DNA of 64,000 bases from Pilosibacter fragilis (lineage in GTDB: Bacteria > Bacillota > Clostridia > Lachnospirales > Lachnospiraceae), in contig NZ_JAVYJB010000004.1 in NCBI RefSeq assembly GCF_032490495.1, forward strand, positions 62,001 through 126,000. Direction: 5' to 3'. Position 1 is the first letter of the stretch, and every line of letters starts with the position of its first letter. Under the pieces are notes generated by a model. It ran no database searches. It saw nothing but the letters and a program-made list of their open reading frames with translations, and was not told the origin of the DNA. A program made the position numbers and the translations under genes. Below are positions 34,534 to 43,097 of the stretch, in pieces.

Positions 34534-34650
34534 TGTAACAGGAAATTCACGGTTTGTCATTGGACTATACCAGATGTCATGACGGCTTTCGTTTCGAATT
34601 CTGCGGCACTTCGCACGCTTTAACAGTTTTATCAGTTCTGAGGTTTTCAT
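34534..34650 (-). pseudogene. Remnant of a HicA-family toxin gene
   Basis: MKTSELIKLLKRAKC...SRHDIWYSP and NREFPVT match the start of HicA mRNA interferases (MKTSELIKLLK, then RHDIWYSP, then FPVPRH). After 39 codons the similarity stops where the catalytic PRH segment and the second half should be, and the frame runs into unrelated sequence containing a GGAAATTC / TGTAACA motif like half of family D. No hicB neighbour is seen. It is a degraded solitary fragment. Confidence 0.65.
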
Positions 34651-34861
34651 ATAGATTTCTTCTTTGATTATGACAGGTGCAGATGTGTTAGTCAATGAAA
34701 AATAGACACGTATTTATACGTGCAGAAAAATGAAATAGATTGTGTTAATAACTGCAGAAAAATGGTTAAGTGGACGAGCAGGTCCGAATGAGTCAGAGCA
34801 AAAGAAATAAGAATTGCTGTCAGATATCCATACCTTAGCATGTTATAGAAGATTTTATAAT
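34651..34861. other. AT-rich spacer, no feature seen
   Basis: Between the hicA remnant and the dus promoter I see no gene, terminator or repeat of the families described. There is one short ACGTATTTATACGT palindrome near 34708-34722. Confidence 0.5.
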
Positions 34862-34890
34862 TTGCCCTGGCGTTCCAAATGTGGTACGAT
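34862..34890 (+). promoter_or_regulatory. Promoter of the dus gene
   Basis: TTGCCC (34862-34867), 17 bases, TACGAT (34885-34890). A small hairpin CAGTTC-AGGA-AGAACTG follows in the leader. Confidence 0.55.
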
Positions 34891-34946
34891 AAGAAAAACA
34901 GTTCAGGAAGAACTGTGAGTTTACGAAAAGATACGAGGAACATGAC

Positions 34947-36008
34947 ATGCTGCATCTATATTTCGCCCCATTAGAGGGAATCACAACATATCCATACAGG
35001 AATCTGCACCACAAGTATTTCGGTGGTGTGGACAAATATTTTACACCGTTTCTGGCACCGGGACCGGAGCAGGGGATGAGCGTGAAGGAGATGCGGGATG
35101 TGCTGCCGGAGAATAATGCGGGGGTACCGGTGGTGCCGCAGATTTTGACGAACCGGGCGGGAGATTTCCTTCTGGCATCAAAGAAATTGGCAGAGATGGG
35201 ATACCGGGAGATCAACCTGAATCTTGGATGTCCGTCGGGGACGGTCACAGCGAAGAAAAAAGGTTCCGGTTTTTTACTTTACCCGGATGATCTGGATCGT
35301 TTTTTTGATGAAGTGTTCTCGGATGCGTCGGTGAGAAACGGGGAGTTCCAGATCTCTGTTAAAACCAGGATCGGAAAGAATGAAGTGGAAGAGTGGCCGG
35401 AGATCATGGCGGTCTACAACCGGTATCCGATCAGCGAGCTGACAGTGCATCCGCGAATCCAGAAGGAGTTTTATAAAGGCGTTCCCCATCTTGATGTATT
35501 TGCGGATATTTTAAAGGAGAGCCGGAATCCCATCGTGTACAACGGAGATCTGTTCACGGCAGAGCATATGAAAAAGTTCCGGGAGAAATTTCCGTCGGTG
35601 GAGAATGTGATGATCGGGCGGGGACTCATCAGAAATCCGGCACTGGCGGAGTTGATAAAAATAGAAGAAGCCGGTGTGGAAAATGTCCAGGTCTGTGCAG
35701 GAACAGAAACCGGAAACAAAGAGACATCACCGGAGCAGACGGAAAAGACAGTATCGGAGTCCAGAAATACGGGAGACAATCTCATGCCCCGGATCCGTGC
35801 CTTCCACGATGAGATTTTTGAATACTACCGCGAGACCATGTCCGGTGATAGAAATCTTCTTTTCCGTATGAAAGACCTCTGGAGCTATATGTTAGAGGAG
35901 GTTCCGGACAGTGAAAAATTGGCCAAAAAGATCCGCAAATCCCAGCATGTGCCGGAATATCTGGCGGCGGTGGATGAGGCATTTGCAGGATGGGAGCGGA
36001 TGTTTTAA
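34947..36008 (+). CDS. tRNA-dihydrouridine synthase
   Basis: The 353-residue Dus enzyme reduces uridine in tRNA D-loops with FMN and NADPH. It starts MLHLYFAPLEGITTYPYR. It has the conserved INLNLGCPSGTVTAKKKGSG (catalytic Cys in LGCPS), SVKTRIG, TVHPRIQKEFYKG and the FMN-phosphate motif VMIGRGLIRNP. Residues about 235-275 form a polar, Glu/Thr-rich insertion that interrupts the end of the barrel. GAGGAACATGAC precedes the ATG. A LURP-one-like gene follows at 14 bp, probably on the same transcript. Confidence 0.93.
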   Translation: MLHLYFAPLEGITTYPYRNLHHKYFGGVDKYFTPFLAPGPEQGMSVKEMRDVLPENNAGVPVVPQILTNRAGDFLLASKKLAEMGYREINLNLGCPSGTVTAKKKGSGFLLYPDDLDRFFDEVFSDASVRNGEFQISVKTRIGKNEVEEWPEIMAVYNRYPISELTVHPRIQKEFYKGVPHLDVFADILKESRNPIVYNGDLFTAEHMKKFREKFPSVENVMIGRGLIRNPALAELIKIEEAGVENVQVCAGTETGNKETSPEQTEKTVSESRNTGDNLMPRIRAFHDEIFEYYRETMSGDRNLLFRMKDLWSYMLEEVPDSEKLAKKIRKSQHVPEYLAAVDEAFAGWERMF

Positions 36009-36022
36009 GAAAGGAGAAGCTT

Positions 36023-36493
36023 ATGCAGCTACTGATCAAACAGAGAGTTTTCTCATGGACGGATACATATGATGTGTATGATGAGAAGGAAGAACCAAAA
36101 TATTTTGTAAAAGCGGAATTTTTTGCGCTGGGGCATCAGATCCACGTATACGACAAGAGCGGACGGGAAGTCGGCATGGTGAAACAGCGCCTCCTTACCC
36201 TGCTTCCGGCATTCGATATCGAGATCGATGGAAAAGAATTCGGAAGTGTGCAGAAAGAGTTTTCCTTCTTTAAGCCGCAGTATGAACTGGATTACAACGG
36301 ATGGCGCTGCGAGGGAGATTTTCTGGCCTGGGACTACGATGTGTATGAGGAGTGCTGTGCGGTGGTCCATATTTCAAAGAAGCCGTTTCATTGGGGCGAT
36401 ACCTATGTGATCGACATTCTGGATCCGAAGGACGAAATTATGGCACTGATGCTGGCGATCGCCATCGACGCGGCGAACTGCACGAATAAATAA
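36023..36493 (+). CDS. LURP-one-related (Tubby-like fold) protein
   Basis: The 156-residue protein (MQLLIKQRVFSWTDTYDVYDE) matches the LURP-one-related/YxjI family, a beta-barrel around a central helix similar to Tubby and scramblase domains. Function in bacteria is unknown. The start at 36023 follows AAAGGAGAAGC; an earlier in-frame ATG lies inside dus. It sits between dus and a thioesterase and is likely co-transcribed. Confidence 0.78.
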   Translation: MQLLIKQRVFSWTDTYDVYDEKEEPKYFVKAEFFALGHQIHVYDKSGREVGMVKQRLLTLLPAFDIEIDGKEFGSVQKEFSFFKPQYELDYNGWRCEGDFLAWDYDVYEECCAVVHISKKPFHWGDTYVIDILDPKDEIMALMLAIAIDAANCTNK

Positions 36494-36561
36494 TCATCGT
36501 CACAGACAGAAGATCATGTGAAAAAGCAGAAGGACAGAAGTAGAAATATGGAGGAAATGAT

Positions 36562-36978
36562 ATGGAGAATCCCGGAAAAGAAACGTATGTAGAACAGATG
36601 GAGCGTGTGAATCAAACAAACCCATTTATGCTTCACAACAGGATCCGTGCGGTCGCATTATCGGAAGACCGGGCCGAGGTCCGGGCTGAGATCACAGAGG
36701 ATTCCCTGAATGCCATGCAGACCGTCCACGGCGGCCTGATGTTCGTGATGGCGGAGGTTGCCGCGGGACTTGTAACGAGGAATGACGGAAGAAAATATGT
36801 GACTCTGGACAGCTCCTTCCGTTTCCTTCGCGGCAGCAGCGCAAAAAACATTCAGGGGCTGGCGAAGATCACAAAGCGCGGGAAGACCGTCTGCTTTACA
36901 AAAGCCGAGGTCGTGGAGACCGATACGGGGAAGCTCCTGGCAGAAGGAGAATTTACGTTTTATTGTATGGGTGAGTAG
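36562..36978 (+). CDS. PaaI-family hotdog thioesterase
   Basis: The 138-residue hotdog-fold protein has the family motif VHGGLMFVMAEVAAGL (near 52-68), with the HGG and downstream acidic residue that bind and hydrolyse acyl-CoA thioesters. PaaI-type enzymes clear aromatic or other acyl-CoAs; substrate unknown here. ATATGGAGGAAATGAT precedes the ATG. Confidence 0.88.
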   Translation: MENPGKETYVEQMERVNQTNPFMLHNRIRAVALSEDRAEVRAEITEDSLNAMQTVHGGLMFVMAEVAAGLVTRNDGRKYVTLDSSFRFLRGSSAKNIQGLAKITKRGKTVCFTKAEVVETDTGKLLAEGEFTFYCMGE

Positions 36979-37124
36979 GGATAAAAACAAAAATCCGGCA
37001 ATAACACGTGTTTTCGAAACCTATCTCGGCGAGCCCTACGGGGAAAAGTCACACAATCAACAGTTCATATCAGATCCGCTTTTTTAGGATTGTTGAAAAA
37101 ATACAATTTGAGGGGGGGATTTTT

Positions 37125-37535
37125 ATCACAGAAAAGGATTATTATCAGGCGGGAAAGGCGGTGTATATGATCCAGAATATGAATCAGACATTAAACCAAC
37201 CGTTTGGTGATGGGGCACATATTCTATATGTGAACGGAGAGTACCGTGACGATTCCGCCATTGGAAAGCTGATGCATGATTTCAACTGCGCAGATGCAGA
37301 TGACATGCATTACGGATTGCTGGCAGAAAGAACAAGGTATCTCAAGGAAAATTCGAAGGGAGTGAACGAGATGTACCGGACAATGGATGAGGTGGAAAAA
37401 GAGTGTTATGAGGAAGGACGAGAGACGCAGGCTGAATTGACGGCCATAAATCTTCGAAAACTAGGATTGCCGCTGGAGCAGATAGCCCATGCTGTTGGAT
37501 TCCATGTGGAAAAGGTTGAAAAGTGGGTTAAGTAG
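37125..37535 (+). pseudogene. C-terminal remnant of an Rpn-type PD-(D/E)XK nuclease/transposase
   Basis: KAVYMIQNMNQTLNQPFGDGAHILYVNGEYRDD and GKLMHDFNCADADDMHYG match the C-terminal half of the Rpn (recombination-promoting nuclease) family that is abundant in Lachnospiraceae. The N-terminal half with the PD-(D/E)XK catalytic residues is missing. The open frame goes back to 37008, but residues before about 40 do not match. The tail keeps the usual Glu-rich hinge and a short helix-turn-helix-like end (LPLEQIAHAVGFHVEKVEKWVK). Confidence 0.7.
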
Positions 37536-37617
37536 GAAAAGAAAGATGGTGTGGGGATAAAGATAATCGGTCGATCGTAAAGAGCTGATAATGGGGGAAA
37601 GAACTGTGTACGATAAG

Positions 37618-37645
37618 AAAGAGACGGGGATGCCTGTCTCTTTCC
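37618..37645 (+). terminator. Weak terminator-like hairpin
   Basis: AAAGAGAC pairs with GTCTCTTT; the T run is short. It lies between the Rpn remnant and the nitrilase-family gene. Confidence 0.4.
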
Positions 37646-37764
37646 GTATTCTGTCGGAATCTAAAAAATGGCTTTTTAGGGCCAAATAAAACACTGAATC
37701 TGTATATAGAAAAAGTGTGTGATATGTAGTATGATAAGGGAAATAAATTCTGTGGGAGAAAGAC

Positions 37765-38574
37765 ATGGAAAGCTTATTTGTTATGGCACAGGTCGCACCA
37801 ACTGAATATCCAAAAGATAATCTCGAGAAAGCTGACAGCTTAGTAAAGGAAGCAGCAGAAAAATATCATCCGGGTATGATTATTTTTCCAGAAACTTTTA
37901 TGAGCCGTTTTCCGGCTGGTACAGACATTGCAACAGCAAATGCGGTTGCGGAACCGCTGGACGGAGAATTTGTGCAGGGAATGAAAAAATTAGCCGCAGA
38001 TCATGATGTATGGCTCACATTCGGAATGAAGGAGACCATTGAGGATCCGGCTGATCATCGCTGTTACAATACAGTTGTTATGGTGAATAACAAGGGAGAA
38101 ATCGTACAGACTTACAGAAAAACGCATTTATATGATGCGTTCGGATACAAGGAATCCAATGAGTATAAAGCTGGAGACAAGTTCTTTGAGCCAGTAGATA
38201 CTCCGTTTGGAAAGCTCGGTTTATTTGTCTGCTACGAAGTTCGTTTCCCGGAAGTAGCACGTTACCAGAAGGCCAAAGGAGCCGAGATTGTCATTATGCC
38301 GACTGCATGGTTCAAAGGCGATTTAAAGAGTCATCAGTTCCGTACACTGATTACCTCCAGAGCACTGGAAAACACATTTTTCGTACTTGCGTGTGATCAG
38401 TGCGGAGGCACAGCGATGGGTGAGAGTGTAGCAGTCGATCCGATGGGGGTTGCCTTTGCAGCTGGAAATGAAAGAGAAGAACTGATTCCGGTATATGTAG
38501 ATACGGATCGGATCAAGGAAGTGGAGAGCAAACTTCCATCCTTTAAAGACAGAAGACCTGCCCTTTATATTTAG
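37765..38574 (+). CDS. Nitrilase-superfamily carbon-nitrogen hydrolase
   Basis: The 269-residue hydrolase has the Glu-Lys-Cys triad: Glu in IIFPETFMSRFP (near 43), Lys in TYRKTHLYDAFG (near 118) and Cys in LFVCYEVRFPE (near 154). These enzymes cut amides or related C-N bonds. The KTHLYDAFG and CYEVRFPE segments resemble omega-amidase/deaminated-glutathione amidase and carbamoyl-putrescine amidase branches, but I would not choose between them. GGGAGAAAGAC precedes the ATG. Its third-position bases look less GC-rich than the housekeeping genes around, possibly a later arrival. Confidence 0.85.
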   Translation: MESLFVMAQVAPTEYPKDNLEKADSLVKEAAEKYHPGMIIFPETFMSRFPAGTDIATANAVAEPLDGEFVQGMKKLAADHDVWLTFGMKETIEDPADHRCYNTVVMVNNKGEIVQTYRKTHLYDAFGYKESNEYKAGDKFFEPVDTPFGKLGLFVCYEVRFPEVARYQKAKGAEIVIMPTAWFKGDLKSHQFRTLITSRALENTFFVLACDQCGGTAMGESVAVDPMGVAFAAGNEREELIPVYVDTDRIKEVESKLPSFKDRRPALYI

Positions 38575-38606
38575 CTCAATCTCATATGTTTAAATACCCT
38601 TTTTTG

Positions 38607-38637
38607 GAGCCAGAGAAATCTGGCTCTCTTTTGTTTT
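38607..38637 (+). terminator. Intrinsic terminator of the nitrilase-family gene
   Basis: GAGCCAGA pairs with TCTGGCTC across a GAAA tetraloop, followed by TCTTTTGTTTT. Confidence 0.9.
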
Positions 38638-38663
38638 ACATCTGGGGTTTCGGATGGTACAAT
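38635..38663 (+). promoter_or_regulatory. Promoter of the threonine dehydratase gene
   Basis: TTTACA (38635-38640), 17 bases, TACAAT (38658-38663). It starts in the T run of the preceding terminator. Confidence 0.7.
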
Positions 38664-38693
38664 CAAAGCATCAACGCAGAGGAGGAAAAACAT

Positions 38694-39653
38694 ATGTCTC
38701 TTACCTTGGAAAAGATTTTTGAAGCGAAAAACAGGATCGCCCCGTACACGACGAGAACACCGCTCATCCGTCTGGAAAAGCTGGACGAGTACCTTGGCTG
38801 TCAGGTGTATCTGAAGGCGGAGTGCATGCAGATCACCGGCGCATTTAAGCTCCGCGGAGCAGTCAACAAGATCAGGATGCTGACACCGGAGCAGTTAAGC
38901 TGCGGGATCGTCGCGGCATCTTCGGGAAACCACGGAAAGGCAGTGGCGTATACTGCAAAGAAGCTTGGTGCAAAGGCGACGATCGTGATGCCGTATACGG
39001 CACCGGCTATTAAAGTAAATGCGATCAAAGAGCTGGGAGCGGAGGTCGTTCAGTGTGAGACATCTGAGCGGTTTGACGTTGCGGAGCGGATATGCAGGGA
39101 GAAAAATGCGACCATGGTTCCGCCGTACAACGACGAGGAGATTATGGCCGGACAGGGAACCGCGGGAATCGAGATTCTGGAACAGTGTCCGGAGATCGAT
39201 ACGATCATCGTTCCGGTCAGCGGCGGCGGACTCATCGGCGGTGTCTCAACGGCGGTAAAGGGTATGGATAACAGTGTTAAGGTCTACGGGGCAGAGCCGG
39301 CAGCGCTTCCGAGATACAGCGCAAGTCTGGCGGCCGGAAAGCCGGTGAAGGTTGAACAGAAGAAGTCTATCGCGGACGCTCTTGTGTCCCAGATGCCGGG
39401 AGACCAGTGCTATCCGTATGTGGCGGCGAACGTGGACGGATTTTTTGATGTGGAGGATGAGTATCTGTTAAAAGCATGGAAGCTGCTCCTGACAGAGGGA
39501 AAGATCTTCTGCGAGCCGTCCTCCGCCATCACCGTCGGTGCGGTCTTACAGGGACTTGCGAAGGTGAAAAAGGATGAGAAGGTCTGCTTCCTGATCTCAG
39601 GTGGAAGCGCGGGGCTGGATCAGCTGAAGGTGCTGGAGGATGTGACGATCTGA
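38694..39653 (+). CDS. Threonine/serine dehydratase (PLP-dependent)
   Basis: The 319-residue fold-type II PLP enzyme has Lys52 in ITGAFKLRGA, the Asn loop SSGNHGKAVAY, the glycine loop PVSGGGLIGG and a C-terminal Ser/Gly in ISGGSAGLD. It deaminates threonine to 2-oxobutyrate (or serine to pyruvate). There is no C-terminal ACT regulatory domain, so it is the short TdcB-like catabolic type. The start at 38694 follows AGAGGAGGAAAAAC; the frame opens at 38586, before the promoter. Confidence 0.93.
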   Translation: MSLTLEKIFEAKNRIAPYTTRTPLIRLEKLDEYLGCQVYLKAECMQITGAFKLRGAVNKIRMLTPEQLSCGIVAASSGNHGKAVAYTAKKLGAKATIVMPYTAPAIKVNAIKELGAEVVQCETSERFDVAERICREKNATMVPPYNDEEIMAGQGTAGIEILEQCPEIDTIIVPVSGGGLIGGVSTAVKGMDNSVKVYGAEPAALPRYSASLAAGKPVKVEQKKSIADALVSQMPGDQCYPYVAANVDGFFDVEDEYLLKAWKLLLTEGKIFCEPSSAITVGAVLQGLAKVKKDEKVCFLISGGSAGLDQLKVLEDVTI

Positions 39654-39764
39654 CAGAAAATTGAACCTGCCGGTCTGGCAGACGTTCGGCTGATCATCGG
39701 TAGCTCGTGATCAGGACACTCTGTTATCGGAAGGGGTTTCATAAGGCATAAAGACGGACGGTTC

Positions 39765-39793
39765 TTGTGATCTCAATCAGAATCAGGTATAAT
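39765..39793 (+). promoter_or_regulatory. Promoter of the AAA-ATPase/nuclease gene
   Basis: TTGTGA (39765-39770), 17 bases, TATAAT (39788-39793). Confidence 0.65.
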
Positions 39794-39831
39794 AAGAGTA
39801 ATATAAATATATTTCGCAGGGAGGGAGTCAC

Positions 39832-41430
39832 ATGGGAAGCTATCTGAATCCGGGAAGCAAAGGATTTCAGGAAAGTTTAAACTCGGAAATTTATATGGAT
39901 AAAACAGGACTGATCGAGAAGACAAATGCGGTTCTGAATACCCGGCAGAAGTTCCTGTGTGTTAGTCGGCCAAGGCGTTTTGGAAAGTCAATGGCAGCAG
40001 ATATGCTGGCTGCGTATTATGACCGGGGAGAGGATTCCTCCAGCTTGTTTGCGTCTCTAAAAATCAGCGGGGCAGCTTCTTACCATGCTCATCTGAACCA
40101 ATATGATGTCATCAAAGTCAATATGCAGGAGTTTCTCAGCATGACCCACGACATGGATGATATGCTGGCCATGCTGCAGAAATACCTGGTGTTTGATCTT
40201 GTGGAACATTTTGGAGATATTCGGTTCCGGGATGAAAATAATCTGATTCAGGTGATGAAAGATATCTATGCGAAAACAAAGCGTTCTTTTGTGATTCTGA
40301 TCGATGAGTGGGACTGCCTTTTCCGGGAGTATCAGCAGGATCAGAATGCGCAGAAAAAATATCTGGATTTTCTTCGCGCGTGGCTTAAGGACAAGGATTA
40401 TGTTGCTCTGGCTTATATGACAGGAATTCTGCCTATAAAAAAATATGGATCCCATTCGGCACTTAACATGTTTACTGAGTATTCCATGACAGATCCTGGT
40501 GATATGGCAGAATATTTTGGATTTACAGAGCAGGAAGTATCGGACCTGTGTAAAAAGTATCAAATGAGTTTCGATGAGGCAAAACAGTGGTATGATGGAT
40601 ATGATCTGATTGCTCATCATCAATCGGGTGACAGATATTACTCTATGTACAGTCCAAAGTCTGTTGTTGAAGCCATGCTGCGGCACAAATTCGGTACTTA
40701 TTGGAATCAGACAGAAACATATGAAGCTCTGAAGATTTATATCCAAATGGATATGGATGGTCTGCAGGATTCAGTGGTGAGAATGCTTGCAGGTGAGTCG
40801 GTATCAATCAATATTGGAACATTCAGCAATGATATGACCACATTTGCGACAAAAGATGATATTCTGACATTACTGGTTCATCTTGGATATTTAACCTATG
40901 ACAGTATCAGAGAAACTGCAGCGATACCAAACAAAGAGGTTTCACAGGAGTATGTAAATGCGATCAGTACAATGAACTGGCATGGAGTTGCAGATTCCGT
41001 GGAGTCATCCAGAAAATTATTAGAGGCATTGTGGGCAATGGATGCGGATACTGTCGCCTCCGGAATTGATAAAGCGCATGAGGAAATGTCTATTCTTCAA
41101 TATAATGACGAGAATTCGCTCAGTTGCACGGTCAATCTTGCATTCTATTTTGCACGGGAATACTATACGATGATCCGCGAATTACCTTCAGGAAAAGGTT
41201 TTGCTGATATATGTATGATTCCGCGCAAGACGCATCTGGATAAACCGGCGGTGGTGATTGAACTGAAGTGGGATAAAAGCGCAGCCGGTGCGCTGAACCA
41301 GATCAAAGAAAAGAATTATGGAAGTGCTTTAAAAGATTATCAGGGAAATCTGCTATTGGTTGGAATTAATTATGACAGAGTGACTAAGAAACATGAATGT
41401 GTTATTGAGGTGGCACAGAAACAGCTCTAA
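39832..41430 (+). CDS. AAA-ATPase-like protein with C-terminal PD-(D/E)XK nuclease domain
   Basis: The 532-residue protein has an AAA-ATPase_like domain (about 7-220, SRPRRFGKSMAADML as Walker A, FVILIDEWDCLF as Walker B). A C-terminal PDDEXK_9-type region follows, with GFADICMIP, PAVVIELKWDKS and the trailing QIKEKNY. This family is widespread and multi-copy in gut Clostridia and Bacteroidetes; mobile-element or defence roles have been proposed but not settled. GGGAGGGAGTCAC precedes the ATG. It has its own promoter and a terminator. Confidence 0.87.
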   Translation: MGSYLNPGSKGFQESLNSEIYMDKTGLIEKTNAVLNTRQKFLCVSRPRRFGKSMAADMLAAYYDRGEDSSSLFASLKISGAASYHAHLNQYDVIKVNMQEFLSMTHDMDDMLAMLQKYLVFDLVEHFGDIRFRDENNLIQVMKDIYAKTKRSFVILIDEWDCLFREYQQDQNAQKKYLDFLRAWLKDKDYVALAYMTGILPIKKYGSHSALNMFTEYSMTDPGDMAEYFGFTEQEVSDLCKKYQMSFDEAKQWYDGYDLIAHHQSGDRYYSMYSPKSVVEAMLRHKFGTYWNQTETYEALKIYIQMDMDGLQDSVVRMLAGESVSINIGTFSNDMTTFATKDDILTLLVHLGYLTYDSIRETAAIPNKEVSQEYVNAISTMNWHGVADSVESSRKLLEALWAMDADTVASGIDKAHEEMSILQYNDENSLSCTVNLAFYFAREYYTMIRELPSGKGFADICMIPRKTHLDKPAVVIELKWDKSAAGALNQIKEKNYGSALKDYQGNLLLVGINYDRVTKKHECVIEVAQKQL

Positions 41431-41486
41431 TAGAATGGGCTTTTTGTTTGCAGCTATGCAGGTACTGAACAGTTGCGAGAAATGTA

Positions 41487-41530
41487 AACCGGAGTACAAG
41501 TATATCAAGATGCCTGTACTCCGGTTTTTT
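41487..41530. terminator. Terminator between AAA-ATPase gene and convergent yheO-like gene
   Basis: AACCGGAGTACA (41487-41498) pairs with TGTACTCCGGTT (41515-41526), followed by TTTT. A solo family A end (TACTGAACAGTTGC near 41463) lies just before it. Confidence 0.88.
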
Positions 41531-41542
41531 ATGAGAAGCGAG

Positions 41543-42226
41543 CTATTCTTCGCTGCTGTTATCCCCACGTCCGCTCCGTGCTTCCTCAAGGTAGTTGTAG
41601 AGCGTATATTTTGATACCTGAAGCGTCTCGCAGAGAAGAACGCTGGTCTTGGAAATTTTGAAGACACCCTTCTGGTCGAGGTAGTCCAATGCGCGGATCT
41701 TTTCCTCCTTGTTCATCAGTCCCATCGGTTTTCCGACCAGAAGCTCCGCCTGTTTCATGTAGTACTTAAGAATGTCATCCACATTTTTTGTGGCCAGGGC
41801 ATCGATATCATTTGTCGGCGCGTGATGGGTCATCGGGTACTGAACAAAAGCACCCAGCGCACGCTGCGCATTCAGGAGATCCGAGACGTCCAGATTCACA
41901 CAGACAGAGCCAACGATCTTTCCGTTTTCGTCCGGGATCAGCGTGGTGAAAGATTTATAGAAACGGTCTTTCGGTCCATTGGAGAAGGTCTGAATGCTGT
42001 CTTTCATCGGCTCGATATCTTTTCCGAGCTGCGTGATCATTCCGCCCTTCGGTGAACCGCCAACCGCACGGCCACTGACTGCCGGGTTTAAGGCGTAAAC
42101 GATGGTGTGATCGTATCCTTTCCGATAATCGTGGATCAGGATCTCACTGTTTTCGCCTAAAAATTTCTGGAGTCCCTCGAGAAAACGGATCAGAAAGTCA
42201 AAGTCAAGATACTGGGAAATTTCCAT
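41543..42226 (-). CDS. YheO-like PAS/HTH transcriptional regulator
   Basis: The 227-residue regulator has an N-terminal YheO-type PAS_6 domain (about 10-120; EILIHDYR, GGMITQLGKDIEPMKDS, SVCVNLDVSDL). A C-terminal helix-turn-helix (about 175-220; DYLDQKGVFKISKTSVLL, VSKYTLYNYLEE) is of the YheO/DauR kind. These regulators sense small molecules and control amino-acid or related genes nearby. It has its own promoter, divergent from a strong promoter with no recognisable gene. The last codons are overlapped by no other gene. Confidence 0.88.
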   Translation of the reverse strand: MEISQYLDFDFLIRFLEGLQKFLGENSEILIHDYRKGYDHTIVYALNPAVSGRAVGGSPKGGMITQLGKDIEPMKDSIQTFSNGPKDRFYKSFTTLIPDENGKIVGSVCVNLDVSDLLNAQRALGAFVQYPMTHHAPTNDIDALATKNVDDILKYYMKQAELLVGKPMGLMNKEEKIRALDYLDQKGVFKISKTSVLLCETLQVSKYTLYNYLEEARSGRGDNSSEE

Positions 42227-42357
42227 AAATGTACCCCCATAAGATAAGCGTCAAAAACGGACATCTCCCCCGGGGTGTTCGCCGTATATACGCTATGTGA
42301 AAAAAATAACAAAACAGAGGTATAAAGAAATGCCTCTGCAGGCTTCGATGTAAGTCC

Positions 42358-42386
42358 AGAATAGCATATAACAAACTGTTTGTCAA
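42358..42386 (-). promoter_or_regulatory. Promoter of the yheO-like gene
   Basis: On the minus strand TTGACA (42381-42386), 17 bases, TATTCT (42358-42363). A CAAACTGTTTG palindrome overlaps its -35 side. Confidence 0.65.
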
Positions 42387-42426
42387 CAAAATAACATTAA
42401 TGCAAACAAAAAGTTTGAAATAACTA

Positions 42427-42455
42427 TTGACATTCCATATAGTATGGCATATAAT
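42427..42455 (+). promoter_or_regulatory. Strong divergent promoter without a gene
   Basis: Consensus TTGACA (42427-42432), 17 bases, consensus TATAAT (42450-42455). An operator-like palindrome CCATA-TAG-TATGG fills the spacer (42435-42447), and CAAAC/GTTTG half sites lie upstream. An SD-like AAAGGAAGG follows at 42470-42479, but no start codon follows it. Confidence 0.75.
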
Positions 42456-42827
42456 GAAGACACCAAACAAAAAGGAAGGAAAACAAACTTTCAGTTATAA
42501 ATACCCATCCTTTTCCGGACCAGGGATCCACTCACAGGGATCCCGAGTCCACCCACTTGAGACAGATGTATTTCACTCCTTGTTATAGAAAACATGCAAT
42601 GATAGCGGTACTGAACAGTTACGAGATCATGCAGCTATGAAGACGCCGGATCGTTGCAGAATCACATCGTGGTGGATGTGATAGAGACCGGTTTTCTGGC
42701 AGATTGGATGCCTGCCAGGAAAATGGAAGGCCGGGAGGCCCGCTGTCTCGCCACGGCGAAAAAATTCATGTTCCCGGTGTGGATTTCCCTGAAAAGGGAA
42801 ATATTATGGTACATATTGAGCAGGCAG
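42456..42827 (+). other. Transcribed-looking region with no recognisable gene
   Basis: It lies between a consensus promoter and a strong terminator. It contains GGGATCC/GGATCCC repeats (42522-42544), a solo family A end (TACTGAACAGTTAC, 42609-42622), a TTTCCCTGAAAAGGGAAA hairpin and two short overlapping open frames (42654-42836 and 42704-42904). I cannot match either to a protein family. It may be the scar of a deleted gene or a non-coding RNA. Confidence 0.4.
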
Positions 42828-42882
42828 AGCCCCTGAAGCAGCTTATCCCCAATACAGCTGTTTCAGGGGCTTTGTCTTTTTT
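42828..42882 (+). terminator. Strong terminator without an assigned gene
   Basis: AGCCCCTGAA-AGCT pairs with AGCT-TTCAGGGGCT, followed by TTGTCTTTTTT. Confidence 0.85.
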
Positions 42883-42935
42883 GAGGGAGAAAACAGAGCG
42901 GTAAAGTGTGGGGCGGCCGCATATATTGTATCGAT

Positions 42936-43066
42936 GTAACTGTTCAGTAGGTCTGCGCATTTACTGCGCTGACCGTAAGAAAACTTAGAATAGAAGGCAA
43001 AAATCCTATCGGCACAGCCGATTTGGAATGGATTTTTGCGCGTAACTGTGAGTACCGAACAGTTAC
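42936..43066. repeat. Family A MITE-like element, copy 2
   Basis: A 131-bp copy with ends GTAACTGTTC / GAACAGTTAC and the same two internal hairpins as copy 1. The flanks GTATCGAT (42928-42935) and GTATCGGT (43067-43074) match at 7 of 8 positions. Confidence 0.85.
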
Positions 43067-43097
43067 GTATCGGTAATACATGCAGCTGGAGGAGCGT

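Noticed and set aside
42654..42904. Two small overlapping open frames as a gene
   Set aside because: Neither has a good SD or recognisable family similarity, and one runs through the terminator at 42828-42882.
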